Below are positions 31,101 to 39,064 of a stretch of 64,000 nt of DNA, one piece after another. How positions within the stretch are numbered: position 1 is the first letter of the stretch; each line of letters opens with the position of its first letter. The notes under the pieces were generated by a model, which saw only the letters and a program-made list of their open reading frames with translations, did no database searches and was not told the origin of the DNA. The translations under genes were made by a program, and so were the position numbers. Source of the stretch: Odoribacter lunatus (GTDB lineage: Bacteria > Bacteroidota > Bacteroidia > Bacteroidales > Marinifilaceae); contig NZ_CALPCZ010000006.1 of NCBI RefSeq assembly GCF_943193135.1, positions 45,644 through 109,643 of the forward strand, in the 5' to 3' direction.

Positions 31101-32469
31101 CCACTTCCGCGTATTTCTCCGGCCGTAACGATACCTTCACCCAGCCCTCGTACTGCTCTTTCGTAATCAGTTCCGGATGACCGCTTTTCATAAATTCGTC
31201 GAAAGCCCCTTCGGCATAGGTGCCGAAAACGGCGCCCTGCGACATAATCATCTTTTCCAGTCCCTTGTAGTCGGCAGGCAGTCCGTCCACGCGGTAGCCC
31301 TCCGCCTTCATCCTGCGCAACAGGTTGTAGAGCGAGGGAGCCACTTCCATACCGCCCGCCGTCATCGCGTTCTGACCGGGACCCTTGTAGTAATAGATTG
31401 CCACCCGCTTTTCGCTATTGGGTTTCTTTTTCAGGTTCAGGTAATTGTTCACGTTCCGCACGAAAGTTTCCAGCCGTTCCGGCACGGCAAACGAGTGTCG
31501 CAACCCCTCTTTGTCCTTGTATTGCGCAAAGAGGGCAAACGTGCGGACGGCACCGTCGATTTCGGGCGTCACCACGCTTTGCGACAGGAATCCGCCCGAC
31601 ATTCCCATAGGATCCGCCTCCCATTCCTCCACGAGACTGTTGACCGTCAGCGGCGAGAAGAGCAGGATGTTTTTCCTTTTCAGAAATTCCACCATTCGGT
31701 CGCCCATACGTCCGTGCGCCATATTGATGACGGCATCGGGATTGATTTCTTCCAGAAAGCCCATAATTTTCCGCAGGGAGGAGACCGGATAAACGTTGTA
31801 ACCCTCCGCCTCCAATGCCGCAATCAGTCCGGTGGCATCCGCCATTTGTCCGGTCACCGCGATGCGACGCGCGCCTTCCTTGTATAGTCCGTTTTCTTTC
31901 AAAAACCGCTCGTATTCCGCTACCGTCGTGAACTCTGCTTCTTCATCAGGGCGTTGCACGTCCACGTGATACAGGATGTCGGAAGCCCGCTCCACCGGTT
32001 CGCCGACTTCGGGCGTGTGCCCTATCTTGCCGTCTATCTCCTTGCGGATATAATTCAGCAGGTTCCGGTAATTCTTCCGTCCTCCTCCGCCGAGATAAGC
32101 TGCCAGCCGGGCGACGTGCAGGGAATCCGTGCTACAGATGTTATTAGCGGGATTCGTCGCCATAGTGGTATAGACCGGCACGCCGCGTTCGGCGGCACGC
32201 TGTATCTGCTCGCGCTGTTCGGCAACGATGCTCAGTCCCATACCGTTCACGAACACCATATCATACCCCGTCAGTTTGTCCAGTTCGTCCGTCCCCACCT
32301 CGTACACCTTCACCTTGGGGTTGTCGTTCGCCTTGGCGATGCTTCCCATAGAAATGGTCTGGAAGTTCACGAATGCCACCCGCGTCACGCCGAACCAGGT
32401 GTTGTATATCCATACGCCCAACAACACCGCCACGAGCACGACCGCAATCAATAGTCTCTCCTTTTTCAT
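28147..32469 (-). CDS. hmuS: CobN/Mg-chelatase-like HmuS, heme locus
   Basis: A 1440-aa protein related to the large subunit of cobalt/magnesium chelatases. The family motif HFGTHGSLEF near residue 530 supports this. It is membrane-anchored at both ends: an N-terminal signal anchor (about 6-27) and a C-terminal helix followed by RRRRRNRE. A Met/Lys/Pro-rich insertion (about 783-870) is probably disordered. HmuS of Bacteroidales is implicated in taking iron out of heme rather than inserting metal. No CobS/CobT or BchI/BchD AAA partners are present here. 10 bp after hmuR. Confidence 0.88.
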   Translation of the reverse strand: MKKERLLIAVVLVAVLLGVWIYNTWFGVTRVAFVNFQTISMGSIAKANDNPKVKVYEVGTDELDKLTGYDMVFVNGMGLSIVAEQREQIQRAAERGVPVYTTMATNPANNICSTDSLHVARLAAYLGGGGRKNYRNLLNYIRKEIDGKIGHTPEVGEPVERASDILYHVDVQRPDEEAEFTTVAEYERFLKENGLYKEGARRIAVTGQMADATGLIAALEAEGYNVYPVSSLRKIMGFLEEINPDAVINMAHGRMGDRMVEFLKRKNILLFSPLTVNSLVEEWEADPMGMSGGFLSQSVVTPEIDGAVRTFALFAQYKDKEGLRHSFAVPERLETFVRNVNNYLNLKKKPNSEKRVAIYYYKGPGQNAMTAGGMEVAPSLYNLLRRMKAEGYRVDGLPADYKGLEKMIMSQGAVFGTYAEGAFDEFMKSGHPELITKEQYEGWVKVSLRPEKYAEVVAANGEFPGSYMVTPDGRLGVARLQFGNVVLMPQNAAGAGDNSFQVVHGTNMAPPHTYIASYLWMQHGFKADALIHFGTHGSLEFTPRKQVALSSNDWSDRLVGAVPHFYIYSIGNVGEGMIAKRRSYAGLQSYLTPPFLESSVRGVYRDLMEKVKVYNTRLGAEEGVNATALEKASLAVKEATVKLGIHRELGLDSVLTVPYTEEDILRIENFAEELAAEKITGQLYTMGVPYEPERITSSVYSMATEPIAYSLLTLDKQRGKADERLLKHKSLFAQRYLNPARELVGQQLKQSAPVTDAQICRIAGITATELAKAREIVAERNAPKGMLAMMLAMQEDNAPRKEQPKMPAAMQAKTKEKDGETNPSVALAMAKKMGANPEALKRMEAAMKGKKPEARQPENQRGGGMSAMMSAMAGHKKEYTKEEIDFALAVSEVERTVRNIGNYRKQLLTSPENELASMLNALNGGYTAPSPGGDPIVNPNTLPTGRNMFAINAEETPTEAAWEKGVQLAKSTIDMYRKRHNGEYPKKVSYTLWSGEFIETGGATIAQVLYMLGVEPVRDAFGRVSDLKLIPSAELGRPRIDVVVQTSGQLRDLAASRLFLVNRAVEMAAAAKDDRFENQVAAGVVEAEKALTEKGLSPKEAREMASFRVFGGANGGYGTGIQGMVEAGDRWEDESEIASVYLNNMGAFYGSEKNWEAFRKYAFEAALTRTDVVVQPRQSNTWGALSLDHVYEFMGGMNLAVRNVTGKDPDAYFSDYRNRNNNRMQELKESIGVESRTTILNPAYIREKMKGEASSAGTFAETVRNTYGWNVMKPQVVDKELWDDIYDVYVKDKFNLGVQKYFEQKNPAALEEMTAVMLETVRKGMWNASEQQIAELVRLHTELLNKYRPSCSGFVCDNAKLRDFIASKTDPATAAQYKESIAKIRESAVNDKGVVMKKEELNRAPEAHKTQVGAPWIGAGVVIALVGLVLLMRRRRRNRE

Positions 32470-32479
32470 ATTTATTCGT

Positions 32480-34714
32480 TTAAAGTTTCAACAAATCCGC
32501 CAGGTTGATGCCCAGCGTGCCCACCACCTCGATGCCCCGTTGCGGGATGACCGAGGAATCGGTAGCGGCGTTCTTCGCCTTGAAATTCATCAGGTTGTTC
32601 AATCCCAGCGCCAACCGGAATCCGCGGGGGAAGCGCGCCCCCAGGTTGAGGTCGACGGAAGTATAAGCGTAGTAGGGCGTCAGCACGTAATTGCCGTCGT
32701 CGTCCTTGTTCCATACGTCCACTTTCGACAGCCATCGGCCGTTCAGCGCCGCCGAAGTTCTCACCTTGCCCACCTGTCGCGCATAATTCGCCGTAAAGGT
32801 CAGGCTGTGGGGACGGAACACGGAAGTGTTATACCCTTCCCTGTCGGCGTGGGTGTTCACGTAGGAGTAGGAGGCGTTCAGTGTAAATCCGCCGTCCAGT
32901 CGCACCTGTCCCATAACGTCCACGCCGGTTTTCCGGCTGCTCTCGTGGTTATAATACTTTTGCGCCAGCGTGCCGTCTTCCTCCTCGTATGTTCCCAGGT
33001 AAATCTCGTTCCGGTATTTCGTGTAATAGCCCGATACCGAGCCGTTGAACACGCCTTTCGTGTATTCCACGGAGAGCGTCCCCTGGTGGCTCTCCTCGGG
33101 TTTCAAATCCTCGTTGCCGTAAATCATAAAGCCGAAGCCACCCATTGGGTAAGCGGAATGCAATTCTTTCAGCGTCGGCAGGCGGAAGCCCATACCGTAG
33201 CCACCACGCAACGACAGTCCCGCCCAACGGTACATCAGCGAAATGTTGGGGCTGGGGTGGAAGCCGTAATGGGAATGGCAGTCGGAACGCACGCCTGCCA
33301 CCAGACTGAACGCCTCGTTCGCTTTCCACTCTTCCTGCACGTACAGCACGTAGTTTTGTTGCGTATAGTCCAATAATGAATTATCATCAAACCAATAATG
33401 GTGCATTTTTTGCGTATTCACCTCCACGCCCGCCGTCAGCGTATGGCGCTCCGCCAGTTTGCCGGAATAATTCAAACGTGCCGTATTCGTAAGGTCTTGC
33501 ATTGTTTTCCGGTCGGGAAAGCCGTCCGAATAGACCTCTTTTTTCACGTAATTGTCCAGCATATAGGAAAATGTCAGCAAATGATTTTCATCCAATAAAT
33601 AGTTCAATTTTGGATTAATTGTCAGCGTGGAAAAACGGTCCTGTATCCCGTCCAGCTCGTAAGGGTTCTGCAAGTTGTTGCGGTAATACCCCACGGACAT
33701 TTCCGCTTTCAGCGCATCCGTGAACGAGTAACCGAGACGCTCGTTGAGCGACCACACGTCGTAGCCCAGCACCACGGACGAACCCCGCGCGGAGGTGTCC
33801 CGCCAGACGGAATCCCGTCCGTGTACCTCCTGCACCTGCCCCTCTTGGTCTTCTACCTCGTAAGGGTCGCTCTTGCGGTACGAAAAGGTCGTATAGGAAG
33901 AAAAACGGTTCAGTTTCGTCCCCACGGAAGCGGAATACTTCATCTCGTCCCTGCTGCCGACACGGGCGCTGAGGTCTGCCGTGAAAGGCCGGTCGGCGTT
34001 CTTCGTGATGATGTTCACCACGCCGCCCATCGCCTGCGCCCCATAGAGCGCGGACATTGCCCCCTTCACCACCTCGATGCGGGCAATGTTGTCCACGTCG
34101 ATGCGCTCGAAGTCAATGTTGCCATTCGCCCCTTCTCCGCCAATCCGCTCCCCATCCACGAGGAACAGCACATAGCCGCCTTCCGCCCCCTGAAATTTCA
34201 GTGTCGGGAGGTTCGAGCCATGCGCCTTACCAAATTGCAGCCCTGGCAAGGCAAACTCCAGCAGGTTCCGAAAATCCAGCGGATTAATCTGCTTGATTTC
34301 CCGCTCGGAAACCACCCGTGTCAGCACGGGCACCTCCTTCAGCGGTTTCGGTGTCCGCGTGCCGGTAATCACCACCTCGTCCAGCGAATTGCGCGCCGGC
34401 TCCAGGCGAATCGTCAGGTCGGCATCCTCTTTCCCCTCCCACACGTATTCCTGCGGCTTGTAGCCCGTAAAGCTGAAACACAGTATCTGCTGTCCGCTTT
34501 TGCGCAACGCCAGCACGAATTCGCCCTTCGCATTCGTTCCTGCCCCGACGGTCGTTCCCTTCAACCAGACGGAAGCACCCGGCAAAGGTGCTCCCGTTTC
34601 GTCCAATACCACTCCCCGGACGGTGGCGACCGTCGCCGGAGCAATCTCTTCCTCCGCCCGGACGGACAACGTCGCCAAAGAAAATATGAACCACAACAGT
34701 CCGCGCATCGTCAT
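32480..34714 (-). CDS. hmuR: TonB-dependent heme receptor HmuR
   Basis: A 744-aa outer-membrane receptor: signal peptide (1-20), carboxypeptidase-D-like domain (about 30-105, VRGVVLDETGAPLPGASV), TonB box region and plug (about 110-235, FLVDGERIGGEG, IEVVKGAMSALYGAQAMGGVVNI), then a 22-strand barrel ending in a hydrophobic terminal strand. GFRLPTLKELHSAYP resembles the FRAP box of heme receptors. Its ATG overlaps the hmuY stop (ATGA), an in-frame second ATG follows two codons later. Takes heme from HmuY and imports it with TonB energy. Confidence 0.88.
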   Translation of the reverse strand: MTMRGLLWFIFSLATLSVRAEEEIAPATVATVRGVVLDETGAPLPGASVWLKGTTVGAGTNAKGEFVLALRKSGQQILCFSFTGYKPQEYVWEGKEDADLTIRLEPARNSLDEVVITGTRTPKPLKEVPVLTRVVSEREIKQINPLDFRNLLEFALPGLQFGKAHGSNLPTLKFQGAEGGYVLFLVDGERIGGEGANGNIDFERIDVDNIARIEVVKGAMSALYGAQAMGGVVNIITKNADRPFTADLSARVGSRDEMKYSASVGTKLNRFSSYTTFSYRKSDPYEVEDQEGQVQEVHGRDSVWRDTSARGSSVVLGYDVWSLNERLGYSFTDALKAEMSVGYYRNNLQNPYELDGIQDRFSTLTINPKLNYLLDENHLLTFSYMLDNYVKKEVYSDGFPDRKTMQDLTNTARLNYSGKLAERHTLTAGVEVNTQKMHHYWFDDNSLLDYTQQNYVLYVQEEWKANEAFSLVAGVRSDCHSHYGFHPSPNISLMYRWAGLSLRGGYGMGFRLPTLKELHSAYPMGGFGFMIYGNEDLKPEESHQGTLSVEYTKGVFNGSVSGYYTKYRNEIYLGTYEEEDGTLAQKYYNHESSRKTGVDVMGQVRLDGGFTLNASYSYVNTHADREGYNTSVFRPHSLTFTANYARQVGKVRTSAALNGRWLSKVDVWNKDDDGNYVLTPYYAYTSVDLNLGARFPRGFRLALGLNNLMNFKAKNAATDSSVIPQRGIEVVGTLGINLADLLKL

Positions 34715-35331
34715 TTCAATTCACCGTAAACAAATCTGGCAGCCGTCTTGCCTCCGTAGGTGTAGGCGGAGAACTGCATTTTCCACGTTTTGCCGTTCAC
34801 CTTTACAACAAATACGTTGTCGTTCAATTCATAGGTATAGGGAGGCATCGTACCCGTAGGGGTGGCAATCACCCAACGCCCCAGTTCCTCGTTCAGCTTC
34901 ACGTCCTGATACCCCACGAAACCGCTCATCATCTGGCTCATATCCGCCATAACGGAACCTTCCGCATCCGCCACCATTCCCCCGTCCGCCGGTACATCGG
35001 CAAGCGTAACGGCATCGAAATTCTTCGTGCTCAATTCTTTCACCAGACCGCCGTTTGTCCGCATATCGTATTTGTGCACGGCAATGTCCCACTTCAGCAC
35101 CTTTTCCGCCTCGGCATCCACTTCGTAAACGTAGCCGTCGCCCTCCGCTTTCTTCTGTATCGTCAACACGACCGTATCTTCGGTGCTAAAATTGAAATAG
35201 GTCCATTCATTGTATTCATTCGCCATAACCGTCGCTTCTCCTTCGATTTTCTTGTCGTCGTCATCGCTACACCCTGTAAACGCCAGACCACCCAACAGCA
35301 GTCCGCACACTAAAACATTCAGCTTTTTCAT
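34711..35331 (-). CDS. hmuY: HmuY family heme-binding lipoprotein
   Basis: A 206-aa predicted lipoprotein (signal MKKLNVLVCGLLLGGLAFTGC, lipobox FTGC). The HmuY domain is recognised by TYFNFSTEDTVVL, KWDIAVHKYDMRTNGG, and the C-terminal YGGKTAARFVYGELK. HmuY captures heme on the cell surface and passes it to HmuR. The stretch MVADAEGSVMADMSQMM (about 130-146) is methionine-rich; Bacteroides HmuY homologues use methionines as heme ligands, unlike the histidines of P. gingivalis, so Met ligation is likely here. First gene of the operon. Confidence 0.87.
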   Translation of the reverse strand: MKKLNVLVCGLLLGGLAFTGCSDDDDKKIEGEATVMANEYNEWTYFNFSTEDTVVLTIQKKAEGDGYVYEVDAEAEKVLKWDIAVHKYDMRTNGGLVKELSTKNFDAVTLADVPADGGMVADAEGSVMADMSQMMSGFVGYQDVKLNEELGRWVIATPTGTMPPYTYELNDNVFVVKVNGKTWKMQFSAYTYGGKTAARFVYGELK

Positions 35332-35380
35332 TTTATCATTGATTTTAATAATTAATATTTCCTCGTTATTTAGAACGTGT

Positions 35381-35412
35381 CAAAAGTATATCGTCACCTA
35401 ACCGCAAACAAT
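35381..35412 (-). promoter_or_regulatory. Promoter of the hmu operon
   Basis: On the minus strand TACTTTTG (35381-35388) matches the -7 box, with TTG 20 nt upstream (ATTG at 35409-35412). It gives a leader of about 45 nt before hmuY. No recognisable Fur-type palindrome was seen nearby. Confidence 0.45.
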
Positions 35413-35469
35413 CCCTAAAAATTGTGAATTCACATTCGGAGAGATACCAAAATATAATGAGATCAATAA

Positions 35470-35520
35470 AAAAGCTGTCCGGCACAGGAAAGCATATTTC
35501 TCTCCTACACCGGACAGCCT
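35470..35520 (-). terminator. Terminator of the beta-lactamase gene
   Basis: A 9-bp stem GCTGTCCGG/CCGGACAGC (35474-35482, 35510-35518) with a 27-nt loop. On the minus strand it is followed by TTTTTTATTG; on the plus strand by CTTTATTTT. It ends the bla transcript and separates it from the hmu promoter. Confidence 0.8.
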
Positions 35521-35623
35521 TTATTTTAAACAAGCCTTTGGGGCTATGTCTATTATTTACTTGTCAGTACTTTTATAAAATTAGTTGCATACAATAACGA
35601 ATTATTCCGATGAAAGAGATAAT

Positions 35624-36532
35624 TTACATGGGCAAAGAAGGCAGGGCATTGACAAAATGATACACCCGTTCGGAAATGCCGGCGACAATGGCTGCCGTGG
35701 CCTCAGGCGATTCGGAGGAGTCTTTGACAAAGACGGCGATGCTGTAAGAATGAAAGTTGGGAAGCCGCCATACATACCCTATGTCATTCACTGCAATAAG
35801 TAATCCCTGCGCATTACGGTCACCGGTTCCGGTTTTATGCCCGAATACCACCTGCGTATGAAGCAAAGGTGCTGCCAAGCGGTCACGCCCTGTTGCGCAT
35901 GTTTCCATCAAACTGAAAATATATTCCAGATATTCCTGTTCCGGTAACTCATGAGTACGCACGTATTCAATGAGACCAACGGCATCAAGCGGCGACGTGC
36001 AATTGGCATAACAACGCATGATATTCCGATGCATCTGTTCTTCATTATAACGAATGACGACATCATTTATCCCCAGACTACGTATGTAACGTTCCGTTGC
36101 CCGTACTCCCCCGAAACGACGGAATAAAACATCGCAGGCATTGTTATCGCTCTGTTGCATCGTGTAACGCAACAATTCCCGTACGGGAAGCGTCACATCT
36201 CCTTCAGGAAAGCTATCGCGCAACGGGCTGTACGTATCCGGCAACAGCTCTTTCCGGCGAATATGAATCCGTTCATCAAGTGATATTCCCTTACGATGCA
36301 AGCGATTTATTACGGCAAGTGCCTGATGAAATTTAAAAACGCTCAACAACGGATAATCCGCCCGATTGTTTACGAGTACCGTATCCATGTGGTCTATAAT
36401 AACCGCTATACCGATTTGCGCCCGATAATTTCCGGCAAATGCAGCCAATTCCTCCTGCAATTGGTCCGCTTGTGCCTCCACTGTCAAGGGAAGCAATAAA
36501 AGCAAGAAAACCGGTAAAAACAATTGTCTCAT
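35624..36532 (-). CDS. Class A beta-lactamase, subclass A2-like
   Basis: A periplasmic serine beta-lactamase. Counting from the ATG at 36541: signal peptide to about residue 24 (VEAQA), SxxK as SVFK (67-70), SDN (131-133), the general-base Glu in YNEEQMH (167/168), and KTG (236-238). The Glu-x-Met-His context is typical of Bacteroides CfxA/CblA/CepA enzymes (subclass A2), which favour cephalosporins. All catalytic motifs are intact. The ATG at 36532 (MRQLFLP) was preferred as it opens a cleaner signal peptide and fits the nearby promoter. No mobile-element genes adjoin it, so it looks chromosomal. Confidence 0.9.
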   Translation of the reverse strand: MRQLFLPVFLLLLLPLTVEAQADQLQEELAAFAGNYRAQIGIAVIIDHMDTVLVNNRADYPLLSVFKFHQALAVINRLHRKGISLDERIHIRRKELLPDTYSPLRDSFPEGDVTLPVRELLRYTMQQSDNNACDVLFRRFGGVRATERYIRSLGINDVVIRYNEEQMHRNIMRCYANCTSPLDAVGLIEYVRTHELPEQEYLEYIFSLMETCATGRDRLAAPLLHTQVVFGHKTGTGDRNAQGLLIAVNDIGYVWRLPNFHSYSIAVFVKDSSESPEATAAIVAGISERVYHFVNALPSLPM

Positions 36533-36552
36533 ATCTATCAAATTAACGGAGA

Positions 36553-36560
36553 CAAAGATA
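36553..36560 (-). promoter_or_regulatory. -7 box for the beta-lactamase gene
   Basis: TATCTTTG on the minus strand, an exact TAnnTTTG match, 12-21 bp before the candidate start codons. No -33 box at the normal distance, suggesting modest expression. Confidence 0.4.
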
Positions 36561-36756
36561 ATCTATTCCTAGGATATTCCGCATGTTCAAAAGCATTTCC
36601 ATCCTTGTTTTGTAGTAATCACTCCCTATTCATTTCCTGTTTATCTCGTGATTATTTCGTGTATTTACAGGTAATAATTATGATTTTATTAAAATAATAG
36701 TTAGTTTTGTCTGCCATAGATTAACTACAGAACAGCTATCGAATAAAAAGATTTAT

Positions 36757-37404
36757 ATGAAAGTACGCGATTTAAATGCAGGACTGGTCAGCGGCAAAAT
36801 GGGGAATCTGATATATTATGTGATGGATGGCAAGCAGTATGTGCGCCGAGCGGCTCTTCCGGGTAAGAAACGGAAATCCGAGAAGGAAGGGTTTCATCCG
36901 GTACATCAGGAACAGATGAACCGTTTTTCTATTGTGCAGGCCTTTTATTCTTTTTTCAGGGAAAGGGTATGCGAAAGTATTTGGAAGACGGCGGCACGAA
37001 GTGCCCATTGCCGGGCAAATAATCTTTTTCACCGACTAAACAGTCCCTGTTTCAATGGTGCCGGAGAGCTGGTGGACTTTACAACATTCCGGTTTTCATA
37101 TGGTGAGTTGCTGTTACCGAGGAATGTAAATATTACACAAGAAGGCGATGTCTATCGGGTGACATGGGAGGATGAACGAAGCGGTACGCTGACGGCAGCG
37201 GATGACAAATTGTGTGTCGGGGTCATTTATGAATCTTTAGCTTTAGGACCCAAATGGGTAAAAGAAGTCTGTGGACAGCGGGGTGATATGCAAGGGACGT
37301 TCCGGTTAGACAATCCGGCAGAAGGGGCAAAGCATATTTATTGTTTTTTCGGCAGAGAAGATGAAACGGCGTATTCCGAAAGTCTGCATTTTAAACTGGA
37401 GTGA
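36757..37404 (+). CDS. Conserved-looking protein of unknown function (DUF6266-like pattern)
   Basis: A 215-aa soluble protein with no signal peptide or membrane segment. It opens MKVRDLNAGLVSGKMGNLIYYVMDGKQYVRR, a G-K-x-G-N-x-x-Y-Y pattern seen in Bacteroidota DUF6266-type proteins, followed by a basic segment and a C-terminal half that looks all-beta. Family placement is a guess. A TAGTTTTG box lies at 36702-36709. It overlaps the possible upstream start of tadA by 4 bp and may be cotranscribed with it. Confidence 0.6.
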   Translation: MKVRDLNAGLVSGKMGNLIYYVMDGKQYVRRAALPGKKRKSEKEGFHPVHQEQMNRFSIVQAFYSFFRERVCESIWKTAARSAHCRANNLFHRLNSPCFNGAGELVDFTTFRFSYGELLLPRNVNITQEGDVYRVTWEDERSGTLTAADDKLCVGVIYESLALGPKWVKEVCGQRGDMQGTFRLDNPAEGAKHIYCFFGREDETAYSESLHFKLE

Positions 37405-37415
37405 TATTTTTATAT

Positions 37416-37850
37416 ATGAATACCCACGAACAATATATGCACAAGGCGTTGGATGAGGCGGCTGCGGCCGCCGAAGAGGGAGAGATTCCGGTGGGGGCGG
37501 TGATGGTATGCAAGGGGAAAATCATTGCCCGCGCCCACAATGAGACGGAGAAACTGAATGATGTAACGGCTCATGCGGAAATGCTCGCCATTACGATGGC
37601 GACATCGGCATTAGGGGGCAAATATCTGAACGAATGTACGCTTTACGTGACACTGGAACCTTGCGTTATGTGTGCCGGCGCCCTGGCATGGGCGCAGCTC
37701 GGAGAACTTGTTTACGGTGCTTCCGACCCCAAACGCGGTTTCAGTCGGATCACGCCTTCTTTGCTGCATCCAAAGACAAAGGTTACGGCCGGTATTTTGG
37801 AAAAAAAGTGCAGCGAGCCTCTTTTGACATTTTTCAAAGAGAAACGATGA
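37416..37850 (+). CDS. tadA: tRNA adenosine(34) deaminase TadA
   Basis: Deaminates A34 to inosine in tRNA-Arg(ACG). The 144-aa cytidine-deaminase-fold protein has zinc ligand and base in HAE (53-55) and PCVMC (82-86, ligands C83 and C86), plus GAVMVCKGKIIARAHNE. The frame opens five codons earlier (37401), but the start at 37416 begins the family sequence. Its end overlaps the convergent aroA by 17 bp. Confidence 0.92.
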   Translation: MNTHEQYMHKALDEAAAAAEEGEIPVGAVMVCKGKIIARAHNETEKLNDVTAHAEMLAITMATSALGGKYLNECTLYVTLEPCVMCAGALAWAQLGELVYGASDPKRGFSRITPSLLHPKTKVTAGILEKKCSEPLLTFFKEKR

Positions 37851-39060
37851 TGGCTCCCGCTTTTTCAAGTTGTTCCCAATAACCGGGAAAAGATTTGGCT
37901 ACCACTTCTTTGTCACGAATAATCAATCCGGGCATGTGCCATGCTGCCGGAGCAAATGCCATCGCCATCCGGTGGTCTTGATAAGTATTGATTTCTCTTT
38001 GCTTTACCTCTCCACAAGCACCATCCCATCTCAAGTTGTTGTCTCCTTCCGCTTGCAAATGATACCCCAATTTTTCCAGTTCCGTCGTTAATGCGGCTAT
38101 CCGGTCGGTTTCTTTTATCCGCAAGGTACGAAGTCCGGTAAATTGAAATGGTATCTTTTTTAAACAACACGCTACCGTAAAGGACTGAACTAAGTCCGGC
38201 ATATCAGTAAAATCATGCTCTAATGCGGGAGCTGCCGTTTCCCGGGCCTTCAGCCGAACGGCTTCTGTTCCAAAAAAAGTCTCCACGCCCAATTTATCCC
38301 ACAGTCTGGTTTGTTGCGCATCCCCTTGCAGGCTGTCTGCCGTCAATCCGGGCAAGCGGAATTCGCCTTTACCTGCCACAGCGAGCAATTCGTAGAAGTA
38401 GGAAGCACTGCTCCAATCCGCTTCAACGGCAAAGGGATGCGGTGTATAAGAACAGGGAGGGATGATGATTGTATTTTCCCGAAGTTGCACGTCCGCTCCG
38501 AATTGCCGCATTATTGCAGCTGTCATCGTAATGTAAGCACGGGATACAACCTGCCCTTTCAATTGCAAGACCAATCCTTTTTCCATGTAAGGGGCTACCA
38601 TCATCAGCGCCGATATGTATTGACTGCTTACCGATGCCGGGATTTCCATTTCTCCTCCTTGTAAATAAGAGCCTTGAATAATCAACGGGGGGAAACCTTC
38701 TTTTTCTTTGTATTCTATTCTTGCTCCCAAGCGGTTTAAGGCATCGACCAATACGGCAATAGGACGTTCTTTCATTCTTGCCGACCCGGTTATTTCCCAT
38801 ATCCCGACAATTCGTGCCAGATATGCCGTGAGAAAGCGCATTGCCGTACCCGCATGCCCGACATCAAAGCAGGAAGTATCCGAATTTAATATTTTCAACA
38901 TGACCGCCGTATCATCGCAATCGGAGAGATTATGTACCGGTATCACACTATCGGCCAACGCATTAATTATCAACACCCGATTGGAGATACTTTTGGATGC
39001 GGGAAGTGTGATTGTTGTTCCGGCTGTATCCGCTGTGGCAAAAGAAAGCGTTATATCCAT
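37834..39060 (-). CDS. aroA: 3-phosphoshikimate 1-carboxyvinyltransferase (EPSP synthase)
   Basis: Shikimate-pathway step joining PEP to shikimate 3-phosphate. The 408-aa protein has TLPASKSISNRVLI near residue 20, the DVGHAGTAMRFLTAYL segment (about 67-82; a variant of the usual NAGTAMR), RIKETDRIAAL and YQDHRMAMAFA near the end. Slightly shorter than E. coli AroA. Downstream partner of aroB, 4 bp apart, so the two are an operon. Confidence 0.95.
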   Translation of the reverse strand: MDITLSFATADTAGTTITLPASKSISNRVLIINALADSVIPVHNLSDCDDTAVMLKILNSDTSCFDVGHAGTAMRFLTAYLARIVGIWEITGSARMKERPIAVLVDALNRLGARIEYKEKEGFPPLIIQGSYLQGGEMEIPASVSSQYISALMMVAPYMEKGLVLQLKGQVVSRAYITMTAAIMRQFGADVQLRENTIIIPPCSYTPHPFAVEADWSSASYFYELLAVAGKGEFRLPGLTADSLQGDAQQTRLWDKLGVETFFGTEAVRLKARETAAPALEHDFTDMPDLVQSFTVACCLKKIPFQFTGLRTLRIKETDRIAALTTELEKLGYHLQAEGDNNLRWDGACGEVKQREINTYQDHRMAMAFAPAAWHMPGLIIRDKEVVAKSFPGYWEQLEKAGAIIVSL

Positions 39061-39064
39061 TTCT

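Noticed and set aside
27868..31128. Very long open frame (1086 codons) on the plus strand opposite hmuS, hmuT
   Set aside because: It is antisense to well-supported hmu genes, is rich in His, Arg and Cys as expected from reverse-complement GC-rich codons, and has no recognisable domain.
32228..33376. Open frames on the plus strand opposite hmuR and hmuS (also 33821-34729)
   Set aside because: Same antisense effect of a GC-rich gene; no start context, no domain pattern.
36757..37404. Possible link of the unknown protein with the beta-lactamase as a resistance unit
   Set aside because: The genes are divergent, each with its own -7 box, and the unknown protein has no signal peptide or resistance motif.
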